NCBI GenBank assembly: GCA_900549005.1
Contig: URMT01000031.1
Span: 1 to 15,960 of the forward strand
From: an uncultured Eubacteriales bacterium
GTDB taxonomy: Bacteria; Bacillota; Clostridia; Christensenellales; Borkfalkiaceae
DNA length: 15,960 bases
Reading direction: 5' to 3'
Each line of letters begins with the position of its first letter. Position 1 is the first letter of the stretch. This document shows, piece by piece, positions 1 through 6,958 of this stretch. Position numbers and translations under genes: made by a program. The notes below the pieces were generated by a model. That model was not told the DNA's origin. It worked only from the letters and a program-made list of their open reading frames with translations, and did not search any database.

Positions 1-327
1 AGGGAAAGAGGACGCGTCGGGTTCGCCGACTATAAGGCTCTTGCCGGTGAGGCGCATTATAACTTTGTCGCCCTCGGGCTCGATAAAGCTGTCGTGCTTT
101 TCCGCAGTGAGACCGGTGAGCGGCTGGAACCAATGGGTATAGTGGGTAGCGCCCTTTGATACCGCCCAGTCCTTCATCGCCGCGGCAACGGCGCCCGCTA
201 TGGATACGTCGAGCTGGGTGCCGGCCTCTATCGTGGCGCGGAGCGATTTATACACTTCTTTGGGGAGCCTCTCCTTCTGCACGGCGTCGTTAAATACGTT
301 TTCGCCGAACTTTTCGGGAAGATTCAT
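1..327 (-). CDS. glnN: Glutamine synthetase type III, N-terminal 109 residues (cut by window edge)
   Basis: Only the first 109 codons lie in the window; the frame is open to base 1, so the gene is truncated by the window and not broken. GSIII makes glutamine from glutamate, ammonia and ATP in the cytoplasm; full-length members are about 700 residues. What I see: the N-terminal segment [16 protein letters not shown], then [20 protein letters not shown] (about 40-59) and [20 protein letters not shown] (61-80), followed by the start of the [13 protein letters not shown] stretch (97-109). These are hallmarks of GSIII and not of GSI or GSII. The start at 327 is fixed by AAAGGAGA (337-344), 9 bases upstream. 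Catalytic ATP and metal residues lie outside the window. A sigma-A promoter and a hairpin lie in the leader. Identification is confident; the assignment of the symbol follows Bacteroides/Ruminococcus usage. Confidence 0.93.
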   Translation of the reverse strand, partial: MNLPEKFGENVFNDAVQKERLPKEVYKSLRATIEAGTQLDVSIAGAVAAAMKDWAVSKGATHYTHWFQPLTGLTAEKHDSFIEPEGDKVIMRLTGKSLIVGEPDASSFP

Positions 328-350
328 ATTCTTTTATCTCCTTTGAAAAT

Positions 351-401
351 TTATTTTTTTATGATATGGTATGGTAACTTCTTATATCGGGGCTCTCTCA
401 T
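351..401 (-). CDS. Possible 16-residue leader peptide in the glnN 5' leader
   Basis: Inside the predicted glnN leader an ATG at 401-399 is preceded by AAGGGGAG (405-412) with only 3 bases between, and opens a frame MREPRYKKLPYHIIKK ending in TAA at 351-353, 23 bases before the glnN start. It is strongly basic. It lies downstream of the terminator-like hairpin, so it does not look like a classical attenuation peptide; it could affect glnN translation, or be chance. The close SD spacing counts against it. I do not recognise the peptide. Confidence 0.25.
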   Translation of the reverse strand: MREPRYKKLPYHIIKK

Positions 402-415
402 ATTCTCCCCTTATG

Positions 416-452
416 CAAAAAGCGGAAATGCGGGGCCGTGCGCCCCTCCGCT
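416..452 (-). terminator. Terminator-like hairpin in the glnN leader (possible attenuator)
   Basis: Read on the minus strand: AGCGGA (452-447), GGGGC (446-442), loop GCACG, GCCCC (436-432), a 5-base bulge, TCCGCT (426-421) and then five T (421-417). Eleven base pairs in two blocks followed by U residues, located between the promoter at 468-496 and the glnN start, so it could condition transcription of glnN. No partner antiterminator was identified with certainty. Confidence 0.45.
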
Positions 453-467
453 TGCGATTACATTGAA

Positions 468-496
468 ATTATAAAATAAATAATTTTGGCTGTCAA
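468..496 (-). promoter_or_regulatory. Sigma-A promoter of glnN
   Basis: Minus strand: TTGACA (496-491), 17-base spacer (490-474), TATAAT (473-468). Both hexamers match the consensus perfectly with the optimal spacer, in AT-rich DNA upstream of glnN. It implies a leader of about 130 bases containing the hairpin at 416-452. Confidence 0.85.
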
Positions 497-546
497 ACGA
501 TATGCGCAAGGTTGTTTTTCGCAAGTATTTATATTAAATATAAGCT

Positions 547-566
547 CGGCTTATAGATTTAAGCCG
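547..566. repeat. Small inverted repeat between dinB and glnN promoter
   Basis: CGGCTTA (547-553) pairs with TAAGCCG (560-566) across a 6-base loop. It sits between the dinB terminator and the glnN promoter; it could be a second termination hairpin for dinB read-through or a binding site. Together with the other entries this accounts for the 313-base noncoding stretch 328-640. Confidence 0.4.
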
Positions 567-608
567 CAGATTTTGCGCTTACCCTTGCGCGGCAGGCGTT
601 TTAAGCGG

Positions 609-634
609 CAAAAATTATTCGCCCCGCAAGGGGC
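609..634 (-). terminator. Probable intrinsic terminator of the ywaF-like/dinB operon
   Basis: Just after the dinB stop (641-643), minus strand: GCCCC (634-630), loop TTGC, GGGGC (625-621), then GAATAATTTTTG. The stem is short (5 GC pairs) and the T tract begins several bases later, so it may be weak. Confidence 0.5.
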
Positions 635-640
635 AAAAAT

Positions 641-1957
641 TCAGTTCCTGCCGTCGCCGCCCCCGTCGTCGAAGCGGGCGGGCTTTATGAGGTGGGTACC
701 CTTTATGTCGGTATGCGCCGCCTCGGGGTCGTCCGCCATTATTCCGCGCTGCAACTTGGAGTAGCCGTACTTTTTGCGTATGGCGTCCACCGCACGCTCT
801 GCCCGCTCCCTCTTTTTATAATCGCCGTCCACCTCGTCGAAGGTCATCTGCGAAAGGTTTTTATCGAAGCCCGAAACGGTAACGCCCAGCGCGCGCACGG
901 CGAAGGGAAAGTGCACCCTCTCTTTGAACAGCGCAAAGGCGTGGGCGGCAATTTCGCCGCACAGCACGGTGGGGCGCACCTTTTTTTGCACGTTCATACT
1001 CTTCAACGCGCTGTCGCGCACCCACAGATGAACGGTGTCTGCCCTGCCCAAATCGGCCTCGCGAAGCCTTGCCGCAACGCTTTCCGCAAGGACGAACAGG
1101 TGCTTTTTGACCTCCTCGTACGAGGTCAAATCGTGCGGGTAGGTGAGCGAATTGCCTATCGATTTGAGCTCGCCCGAATCGTCTGCCGAACGCACGGGCT
1201 CGTCGTCCTGCCCGCGGGCGTACTTCAAAAGCGTTTCGCCGTTCTTGCCGAAGGCGCGCTTTACGGTATCGTCGGGCGCGTTTGCAAGCGCGCCTATCGT
1301 GGTTATGCCCATTCTCCTCAGCCTTTCGGCAGTGGCCCTGCCCACGTATAGAAGGTCCTCCACGGGAAGAGGATAAATTTTGGTCTTGTAGTCCGATGCG
1401 GGTATAACGGTGGTTCCGTCGGGCTTTTTGAGGTCTGAACCCAGCTTTGCAAATACCTTATTATAAGATACGCCCACCGATACGGTGAGGCCCAGCTCCC
1501 CCTTTATGCGCGTGCGCAGGGTGTCGCCTATAAATTTGAGATAGGCGGGCGCAAACGCGCGCGCCTCGCCCTCCCCTTCGTACATCTCCCCGCCGAACCG
1601 CGGAAAAACTTTTGTGCTGTGCGTTACGTCCAGCCAGCACTCGTCTATGCCGTATGGCTCTATCAGGTCGGTATACTCGGCATATATCGCGCGCGCCAAG
1701 CGCGAATGCTTCATATACTCGTCGAAGTGCGGCCGCACCACAACTATATCGGGGCATTTGCGCTTTGCCTGCCACACGGTGTCGCCCGTCTTTACGCCGA
1801 GTTTTTTGGCCTCTTCGCTCTTGGCGAGCACTATGCCCTTGCGCTCCTCCTTGTTGCCGCACACCGCAACGGGCACGCCTATAAGTTCTGGGTGCAGCTT
1901 GCATTCTACCGAGGCGTAGAAGTTGTTGAGGTCGGAATGAATTACTATCCTCTCCAT
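641..1957 (-). CDS. dinB: DNA polymerase IV (Y-family translesion polymerase)
   Basis: A 438-residue Y-family polymerase, which copies past damaged template bases with low fidelity. The palm carboxylates are visible: D9 in HSDLNNFYASVE (7-18) and D105-E106 in YGIDECWLDVT (102-112). The sugar steric-gate position is Tyr14 (Phe in E. coli DinB, Tyr in Dpo4). The palm motif SVGVSYNKVFAKLGSDLKKP spans 160-179, followed by thumb helix-hairpin-helix residues (about 200-235) and the little finger (about 265-370). QMTF at 370-373 sits where Clostridia relatives carry the beta-clamp binding motif. The protein is about 85 residues longer than E. coli DinB, ending in a Gly/Asp tail. The start at 1957 is preceded by GGGGGAAG and overlaps the upstream ywaF-like gene by 13 bases, which suggests translational coupling. 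Damage response is inferred from family; I saw no clear LexA box. Confidence 0.93.
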   Translation of the reverse strand: MERIVIHSDLNNFYASVECKLHPELIGVPVAVCGNKEERKGIVLAKSEEAKKLGVKTGDTVWQAKRKCPDIVVVRPHFDEYMKHSRLARAIYAEYTDLIEPYGIDECWLDVTHSTKVFPRFGGEMYEGEGEARAFAPAYLKFIGDTLRTRIKGELGLTVSVGVSYNKVFAKLGSDLKKPDGTTVIPASDYKTKIYPLPVEDLLYVGRATAERLRRMGITTIGALANAPDDTVKRAFGKNGETLLKYARGQDDEPVRSADDSGELKSIGNSLTYPHDLTSYEEVKKHLFVLAESVAARLREADLGRADTVHLWVRDSALKSMNVQKKVRPTVLCGEIAAHAFALFKERVHFPFAVRALGVTVSGFDKNLSQMTFDEVDGDYKKRERAERAVDAIRKKYGYSKLQRGIMADDPEAAHTDIKGTHLIKPARFDDGGGDGRN

Positions 1958-2880
1958 CTTCTTCCCCCGAACGGCCTGCCGCGCACCTTGAAGCGGGCGC
2001 TGCCCGCGTACTTTATTTTAGCCCGCCCGAAGCGGTATCTGTTGAAAAAGCCGTTAATTTTTATGCACAGCTTTTTTACGTCTGAATAAAAGTGCCGCCA
2101 CTCCCAGTAAAGGCACATTACAAAGCCGAGCGGACAGCCCAGAATGATTGCGGGGAACAACTGCCACAGCGCGGGCGCATAATAGCCTCCGTCCTCTCCC
2201 GGTTCGAAGATATCGGGCACGAATGCGAGCAGGAAGTTGAGCGCGCCCGTGCCTTCGAGGTTTGCATACGGGCCGAACGCCATTCCGCCGTTGCCGTGCG
2301 TGACCGAAAGGATATAGCGAGCCTCGTCCAGCCCGAAGGCGACGAGGGCGACCTCGTTGAACACGATTACCACGAGGTCGAGGATATAGATTAGCGGTAC
2401 AAAGAAAATTCTGCGGTAGTCCGGCCTGTGCAGGCGGAGCACCACCATAAGTACGGGCACAACCCATATTACGGTGTGGCAGAAGTAATAGCGCATACAG
2501 TCGAAATCGAAGGGCACGGAATTAGCAATGCTCATCGGTATCCAGCTTGCGGCTATGCCCGAAATTGCGCCTATATAGAACATATAGTCGCGCAGGACGC
2601 CTCCCTTTTTGAGAAAGAAGAAGGGGAAAATCATCGTATTTATCGCGCATACGTTTTCGGGCGTGATGGTCTGCAAAGCGTCGGCAGGGTCGTCGGTGGA
2701 GTACGGCGGAAACAACAGCTTTAAAAAGTGCAGCGCAAAGTTGGCGGCAAGCAGAACGAACAGCACAATGTTCTGCGTGCGTGCCGTGCGCCCGCGCAGC
2801 ACAAAATAGAGCACGAGGAAAAACGCAATACCCATAAGCGGGAAAAGGTAATAATACGGGTCTGAAAAGTCTACCGTCAT
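1945..2880 (-). CDS. YwaF/TIGR02206-like integral membrane protein, function unknown
   Basis: A 311-residue polytopic membrane protein with about seven hydrophobic helices (roughly 11-28, 37-57, 75-90, 97-116, 131-149, 158-182, 240-259) and a very basic C-terminal tail (281-311, about ten Arg/Lys) expected to face the cytoplasm. The order of helices, the VCAINTMIFPFFF segment (77-89) and the HTVIWVVPVLMVV helix with a buried His135 resemble the TIGR02206/YwaF family (related to eukaryotic TMEM164); this is pattern recognition, and the function of bacterial members is unknown. An aqueous loop of about 55 residues (184-238) is larger than usual. It is the promoter-proximal gene of a pair with dinB (13-base overlap). 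Its start has only GGTGAGG, 2 bases from ATG, so initiation may be weak or a different start may be used. Confidence 0.6.
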   Translation of the reverse strand: MTVDFSDPYYYLFPLMGIAFFLVLYFVLRGRTARTQNIVLFVLLAANFALHFLKLLFPPYSTDDPADALQTITPENVCAINTMIFPFFFLKKGGVLRDYMFYIGAISGIAASWIPMSIANSVPFDFDCMRYYFCHTVIWVVPVLMVVLRLHRPDYRRIFFVPLIYILDLVVIVFNEVALVAFGLDEARYILSVTHGNGGMAFGPYANLEGTGALNFLLAFVPDIFEPGEDGGYYAPALWQLFPAIILGCPLGFVMCLYWEWRHFYSDVKKLCIKINGFFNRYRFGRAKIKYAGSARFKVRGRPFGGRRWRG

Positions 2881-2916
2881 AGCCTCACCAAAGTAAAAGA
2901 AGTAAATTACAGATTT

Positions 2917-2945
2917 ATTATATCACGTTGCGGGCGTTTGCGCAA
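2917..2945 (-). promoter_or_regulatory. Promoter of the ywaF-like/dinB operon
   Basis: Minus strand: TTGCGC (2945-2940), 17-base spacer, TATAAT (2922-2917) with an extended -10 (TGA directly before TATAAT). The -35 is only half consensus, compensated by the extended -10. It is about 37 bases upstream of the gene start. Confidence 0.65.
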
Positions 2946-3018
2946 CGCCGCCGCGCAAAACGGCGTTACAAAAAGCGCATCATTTCAACCGCAAACTAAG
3001 CCGACGTAGCCCCCTATT

Positions 3019-3123
3019 TGTCATTTCGACTAAGTGACCGAAGGGAACGCACGGAGAAATCTCAAAAAATATTGACGAGATTTCTCCACTTCACTCACTT
3101 CGCTCGTTTCGGTCGAAATGACA
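3019..3123. repeat. 105-base interrupted palindrome, dispersed repeat family
   Basis: Outer arms TGTCATTTCGAC (3019-3030) and GTCGAAATGACA (3112-3123) are perfect 12-base complements; inner arms GGAGAAATCTC (3053-3063) and GAGATTTCTCC (3077-3087) are perfect 11-base complements around a 13-base AT loop. The segments between the arms are only partly complementary. A half copy (inner arm plus outer arm of the right side) occurs at 6959-6997. This has the form of a REP/MITE-like intergenic element. It occupies much of the 379-base noncoding stretch 2881-3259; the rest is the promoter at 2917-2945 and the hairpin at 3197-3224. Confidence 0.75.
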
Positions 3124-3196
3124 GAGTAACGGCACAGACTGTTACCCTGTAACTTAGATAAAAGTAAATATGCTTTTGCCGCGGATATAACAATGC

Positions 3197-3224
3197 GCGC
3201 GCCGCGGCGGCTGCCGCGGCGCGC
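3197..3224. terminator. GC hairpin downstream of aroA
   Basis: A perfect 12-base-pair stem, 3197-3208 with 3213-3224, with a GGCT loop, 35 bases beyond the aroA stop. On the minus strand it is followed by CATTGTTATAT rather than a clean T run, so it is a strong hairpin but an imperfect intrinsic terminator. Confidence 0.5.
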
Positions 3225-3259
3225 TTAAACTTATTCTGCCGTTTTAAGTATCGGCATAT

Positions 3260-4504
3260 TCACACATTTTCATCCGTAAGTTCGCGCACAACCCCGTCAA
3301 GCACTTCAAAAAAGTTTGAAAACGTCTTTGAGCACACTTCGGCGTTTTCAATGACTATTCCGTCGGCGCGCAGGCCCGTGACGGCAAAGCTCATTGCAAC
3401 GCGGTGGTCGCCGAATGTGTTTATGCGGGCGGGCTTCGGCTGAGAGGGATAAATGGTTATATCGCCCCTTCCCGCCGTGCACTCAACGCCCATAGCGCGC
3501 AGGTTTGTGGCCATTGCCTCTATCCTGTCGCATTCCTGCCCGCGGATATGTTCGATGCCGCATATGTGCGTGGGTTTTGAAAAATAGGGCGCTATTGCCG
3601 CCAGTGTGAGCGCCTGGTCTGAAAAGGACGACATATCCACCTCGCCGCCGTCGAAGCCGCCCTTCATAAGTTCGATAAACTTAATATCGCCCTGCATCGA
3701 ACGGGGCATAACGCCCTTGACTTTTATATCGGTGCCCAGAATTCTGTTTATCGCATAGAAGTAGCACGCCGCCGAGATATCGGGCTCGATATCGTATTTG
3801 CGCGCCGAATATGCGCCGTTTACCGTGTATTCCGCGCCGCTTTTTAAAGCCCGCTTTTCCGGCCCGGCGCCGAACGACCACATCATATCGGCAGTCATAT
3901 CTATATAGTCCGTTCCGTGGCTGCCCGAAGCGCTCACGCGCACGCCGCCCTTTGCGCACACGCCCGCCATTAAAACGGCAGACATAAACTGGCTGCTCTT
4001 TGTTATATCAACGGTAATATTTTTCGCAGGGGTGGACGTGCCGAAAATTTTAAAGGGGAAGCAGTCTTTTTTCTCCAAAAATTCAAAGCAGGCGCCCGCG
4101 CCTTCAAGCGCCGCAATCAAATCGCCCATAGGACGCTTTTTCATCTGTTCAGACGAGCGTACAAGAAATTCTCCCTCTGAAAAGGCCAGAAGGGCGGTTA
4201 TGAAGCGTGCCGCCGTGCCCGCGCTGCCCACGTATACCTCGCCACTCTTTACGGGAAGCCTTCCGCCGCAGCCCTCCACCGTGACGGTAGTGCCGTTCAG
4301 ATACACCTTTATGCCCAGGCTTTTGAGGCAGTCGATAAATGTCAGGCAGTCATCAGAAAGGCCCGCGCCGTACAGCGTGGACGTGCCCTTTGCCAGCGCC
4401 GCGATAAACAGGGCGCGCGCCGTTATGCTCTTTGAGCCGGGGACAGAAACGAGGGCGCTTTTATTTTTGATTTTTTTGCAAATGCAGGGTACGGAATAAT
4501 TCAT
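3260..4504 (-). CDS. aroA: 3-phosphoshikimate 1-carboxyvinyltransferase (EPSP synthase)
   Basis: Joins phosphoenolpyruvate to shikimate 3-phosphate, the sixth step of the shikimate pathway to chorismate; cytoplasmic, two-domain inside-out alpha/beta barrel. 414 residues from the chosen start (usual 420-450). Visible: VPGSKSITARAL (21-32, substrate-binding Lys25), GSAGTAARF (93-101; the family norm is GNAGTAMR), SSQFMSA (170-176), catalytic-base Asp296 in SDQALTLAA, RGQECDRIEA (321-330; Gln where most enzymes have Lys) and FGDHRVAMSF (364-373). An in-frame ATG at 4534 would add ten hydrophobic residues; I prefer 4504 because it gives the usual spacing to the GSKS motif, but neither start has a good Shine-Dalgarno. 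It follows trhP by 114 bases in the same direction and may share its transcript; the AT-rich gap could also hold its own promoter. Confidence 0.93.
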   Translation of the reverse strand: MNYSVPCICKKIKNKSALVSVPGSKSITARALFIAALAKGTSTLYGAGLSDDCLTFIDCLKSLGIKVYLNGTTVTVEGCGGRLPVKSGEVYVGSAGTAARFITALLAFSEGEFLVRSSEQMKKRPMGDLIAALEGAGACFEFLEKKDCFPFKIFGTSTPAKNITVDITKSSQFMSAVLMAGVCAKGGVRVSASGSHGTDYIDMTADMMWSFGAGPEKRALKSGAEYTVNGAYSARKYDIEPDISAACYFYAINRILGTDIKVKGVMPRSMQGDIKFIELMKGGFDGGEVDMSSFSDQALTLAAIAPYFSKPTHICGIEHIRGQECDRIEAMATNLRAMGVECTAGRGDITIYPSQPKPARINTFGDHRVAMSFAVTGLRADGIVIENAEVCSKTFSNFFEVLDGVVRELTDENV

Positions 4505-4618
4505 AAATATAAAAAAGCCGCTTAATTGCGCCATATATGCCGTTCAATTTAAAATTTACGCACATACGCATATGGCGAAATATTCATATAAAAAATTTTA
4601 AAATAATTTTTTGTCGAT

Positions 4619-5833
4619 TTAACACTGTTCCACGTGTGACTTTCTGCGACGCACGATGTCGCCCGCAGAGAGGGCGTACGGACACTTTACCCTGTAAATT
4701 TCCTGCACGCGCTTGCAGTCGCCTGTGGGCTCGCCCTTGGAGTCGTAGGCCTCGCCAACTACAAACGATTTGCCGAAATTTTCCGTGGGGGTAAGTACTT
4801 CCAACGTATCGCCCGCGCGGAACCTGCCGCGCATTTCGATGAGAGCAAAGCCATTTTCGTACCCCAGAACGTTGCCGATATAGTCGCAGTCGCCCTTGGC
4901 CTGGCTGTCGGCATAGTTGACGGTGCCGTGGTTTTCGCCGAAGGCGTACGCCGTGGTGTAGTCGCGGTGCGCCGCAGTCAGAAGTTCGCGCTCGATTACC
5001 CCGTCAAAGCCACCGTCTATGCACCTGCGGTAGGCGTTTATTACGGTGGCGAGGTAATATTCGCTCTTCATTCTGCCCTCGATTTTAAACGAGTAAACGC
5101 CCGCCTCGCTCATCTCTTTGAGGTGGGCAGACATATTCAAATCCTTTGAATTGAGGATATATGCGCCCCTTTCGTCCTCTTCCAGTCCCAGCCAGCCGCT
5201 GTCGCTCTTGTCGTCGTTCTTTCGTATAGAGTAGTTCCAGCGGCACGCCTGCGCGCACTCGCCGCGGTTGGACGGCCTGCCCGTGAGGTAGTCTGAAAGA
5301 AGACACCTGCCCGAATAGGATATGCACATTGCGCCGTGCACGAAGGCTTCGAGCTCGATATCGGGCACGTAGGCGTGAATTTCGGCAATCTCTGCAAGCG
5401 AAAGTTCGCGCGCCAGCACAGTGCGGCTTGCGCCCTGTTCGCGCCAGAATTTTACGGCATATTTGTTGGTAATGTTGGCCTGGGTGGATATGTGCACGGG
5501 CAGTCCGGGCGCGCACTTTTTTGCCGCCGCAAGCACGCCGGGGTCGGAAATGAGGGCGGCGTCGGCGCCCGCCTCCTGCAAGAAGGAAAAGTAGTCCTCC
5601 ATAGGCGCGAGGTCGGCGTTTTTCGCATAGATATTCACGGTGACGTAAACCTTTTTGCCCAGCGCGTGCGCATATTTTACGGCGGAAACCAGCTCTTCGC
5701 GCGAAAAATTATCGGCAAAGGAGCGCAAAGAAAATTCTTTGCCTCCCAGATATGCCGCGTCTGCGCCGAAGTATAGCGCAGTTTTGAGTTTGGAAAAATT
5801 GCCCGCGGGGGCAAGAAGTTCAACGTTGTTCAT
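4619..5833 (-). CDS. trhP: U32-family tRNA 5-hydroxyuridine(34) synthase TrhP
   Basis: Hydroxylates the wobble uridine of tRNAs to 5-hydroxyuridine. Members are still labelled peptidase U32, but characterised relatives (E. coli TrhP, B. subtilis YrrN/YrrO) are RNA hydroxylation proteins. 404 residues from the Met at 5833; it begins with the canonical NNVELLAPAGNFSKLKTALY and ADAAYLGG of the TIM-barrel. The U32 signature EAFVHGAMCISYSGRCLLS (162-180) is intact, with Cys170, Cys177, Cys193 and Cys197, the spacing expected for an iron-sulfur cluster as known in UbiU/UbiV. IEGRMKSEYYL (251-261) and a C-terminal beta domain (about 310-404) follow. A GTG-started extension to 5914 reads through the upstream hairpin and is unlikely; there is no strong Shine-Dalgarno at 5833. 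It follows trmR by 87 bases. Only one U32 gene is present here, whereas B. subtilis has two adjacent ones. Confidence 0.88.
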   Translation of the reverse strand: MNNVELLAPAGNFSKLKTALYFGADAAYLGGKEFSLRSFADNFSREELVSAVKYAHALGKKVYVTVNIYAKNADLAPMEDYFSFLQEAGADAALISDPGVLAAAKKCAPGLPVHISTQANITNKYAVKFWREQGASRTVLARELSLAEIAEIHAYVPDIELEAFVHGAMCISYSGRCLLSDYLTGRPSNRGECAQACRWNYSIRKNDDKSDSGWLGLEEDERGAYILNSKDLNMSAHLKEMSEAGVYSFKIEGRMKSEYYLATVINAYRRCIDGGFDGVIERELLTAAHRDYTTAYAFGENHGTVNYADSQAKGDCDYIGNVLGYENGFALIEMRGRFRAGDTLEVLTPTENFGKSFVVGEAYDSKGEPTGDCKRVQEIYRVKCPYALSAGDIVRRRKSHVEQC

Positions 5834-5893
5834 CTGTTCACACAACCATATATTAAAGTAAAGCCAAAACCGCACGCAAAACAAAGCGGCAGA

Positions 5894-5920
5894 CCGCCCG
5901 CGGCCGCGCCGCACGGGCGG
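5894..5920 (-). terminator. GC hairpin between trmR and trhP
   Basis: Starts at the base after the trmR stop: CCGCCCG (5920-5914) pairs with CGGGCGG (5900-5894), with an inner CGGC/GCCG stem. On the minus strand it is followed by TCTGCCGCTTTGTTTTG, a loose T-rich stretch. It may partly terminate transcription or stabilise the trmR message and so set the trmR:trhP ratio. Confidence 0.4.
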
Positions 5921-6592
5921 CTACTTTTTTACCGAAATTGCCATACCGTCGCCCACGCGCACGACGGCCGTTACAAGTTCTTCGTCGGCGGTTACGGCGG
6001 CGAGATATTCTTCGATATGCTTTGCCAGCATACGCCGCTTTTTGGGCACCTCGGCCTCGCCCGTCGCCCAGCCGTATAAAAGCACGTCGTCGGCAATGAG
6101 CACGCCGCCGCGCGCAAGCAGCTGTTTTAAGCGGGGAAGGTACTTTATATACTGCACCTTGGCGCAGTCCATAAATATGAAGTCGAACTGCCCCGAAAGC
6201 CGCTCTATCACTTCGCCCGCGTCGCCGCAGATTGCGTCAACGCGCGAAGATAGGCCGCACTCTTCAAAGTTCGCAGTCGCCTCGGCATAAAAATTTTCGT
6301 CGCGCTCCACCGTGACGAGCTCGGCCTGCGGAAGCGCAAGCAGCATTGCCGCCGAAGTGGCGCCCACCGCCGTGCCCAGTTCGAGTATGCGCGCGGGCCT
6401 TGCCGCGGCGAGCTGGGTAAGCAGAAAGCATAACGTTTCGTCTGAGGCGACGGGTATTTCGCGCGCAAAGGCGCGCTCGCGCACCATTTGAACGCAGGGC
6501 GGTATATGCGGCTTGTTGAACCGCGCCACGCCCTTACTTTCCCCCTCCTGCGGAGTTGAAGTATCGCGGTGCGCGTAAGAAAATTCGTCCAT
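5921..6592 (-). CDS. trmR: tRNA 5-hydroxyuridine methyltransferase TrmR (YrrM-like O-methyltransferase)
   Basis: SAM-dependent class I O-methyltransferase of the YrrM/caffeoyl-CoA-OMT-like family; in B. subtilis TrmR converts ho5U34 to mo5U34. 223 residues from the Met at 6592. Visible: SAM motif I ILELGTAVGATSAAM (69-83), acidic residue ending strand 2 in VTVERDE (93-99), GDAGEVI (123-129), FDFIFMDCAKVQYIKYLP (136-153) with metal-ligand-type Asp142, LIADDVLLYG (165-174) with Asp168/Asp169, and the C-terminal VGDGMAIS typical of YrrM. The open frame runs to 6781, but those extra residues read into a noncoding repeat island and lack family similarity. Met at 6592 has no obvious Shine-Dalgarno, so the start is the least sure part. 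Being upstream of trhP supports TrmR over catechol-type methyltransferases. Confidence 0.83.
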   Translation of the reverse strand: MDEFSYAHRDTSTPQEGESKGVARFNKPHIPPCVQMVRERAFAREIPVASDETLCFLLTQLAAARPARILELGTAVGATSAAMLLALPQAELVTVERDENFYAEATANFEECGLSSRVDAICGDAGEVIERLSGQFDFIFMDCAKVQYIKYLPRLKQLLARGGVLIADDVLLYGWATGEAEVPKKRRMLAKHIEEYLAAVTADEELVTAVVRVGDGMAISVKK

Positions 6593-6814
6593 AACTTTAA
6601 AATAATTGATATAGCGGCAGTTGGCTCTCTGCCCATAATGCCGTTGGATATACGGCTTTTTCTGCCTGCCCTTCCCTACCCTCTCGTTGTGCGGGCAGTA
6701 AATGAACCGCACAGTTCTGCCGTTTCCCTTCGGGAGCCTCGGCAGAGTAGCGCTTAGCTCACGCGGGCACCGTTCGCGCACTTACATATGCGCTCACTCA
6801 TCTCTCTTCGGCAC

Positions 6815-6836
6815 GCACAACGGGTATCCGTTGTGC
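6815..6836. repeat. 9-bp hairpin related to the repeat at the right window edge
   Basis: GCACAACGG (6815-6823) pairs with CCGTTGTGC (6828-6836) around GTAT. The preceding bases CTCATCTC and the form GCACAA..CGGGT.TCCG..TGT recur at 15921-15960, where the second copy is cut by the window edge. Confidence 0.6.
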
Positions 6837-6958
6837 TATGAAATGCCTTGCTCGTCCCTAAGCAAGGGGAGGCTTAGTGGTAAGTTGCGTTGCAACGTGA
6901 TGAGTGATAAGCGCGGCAAGCCGCGCGTAATAAGTTGCCTTGCGGCAACGTTGCAGTT

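Noticed and set aside
692..1351. 219-codon plus-strand frame antisense to dinB
   Set aside because: Shadow of a high-GC gene; dinB motifs on the minus strand are intact.
4619..5833. Reading TrhP as a collagenase-like protease
   Set aside because: The peptidase U32 label is historical; the trmR neighbour and cysteine pattern favour tRNA hydroxylation.
5834..5914. GTG-started 27-residue extension of TrhP
   Set aside because: It begins inside the trmR-trhP hairpin and precedes the canonical LLAPAGN start by too much.
6593..6781. 63-residue N-terminal extension of TrmR
   Set aside because: Reads into the hairpin island and passes the usual start of YrrM-type proteins by far.
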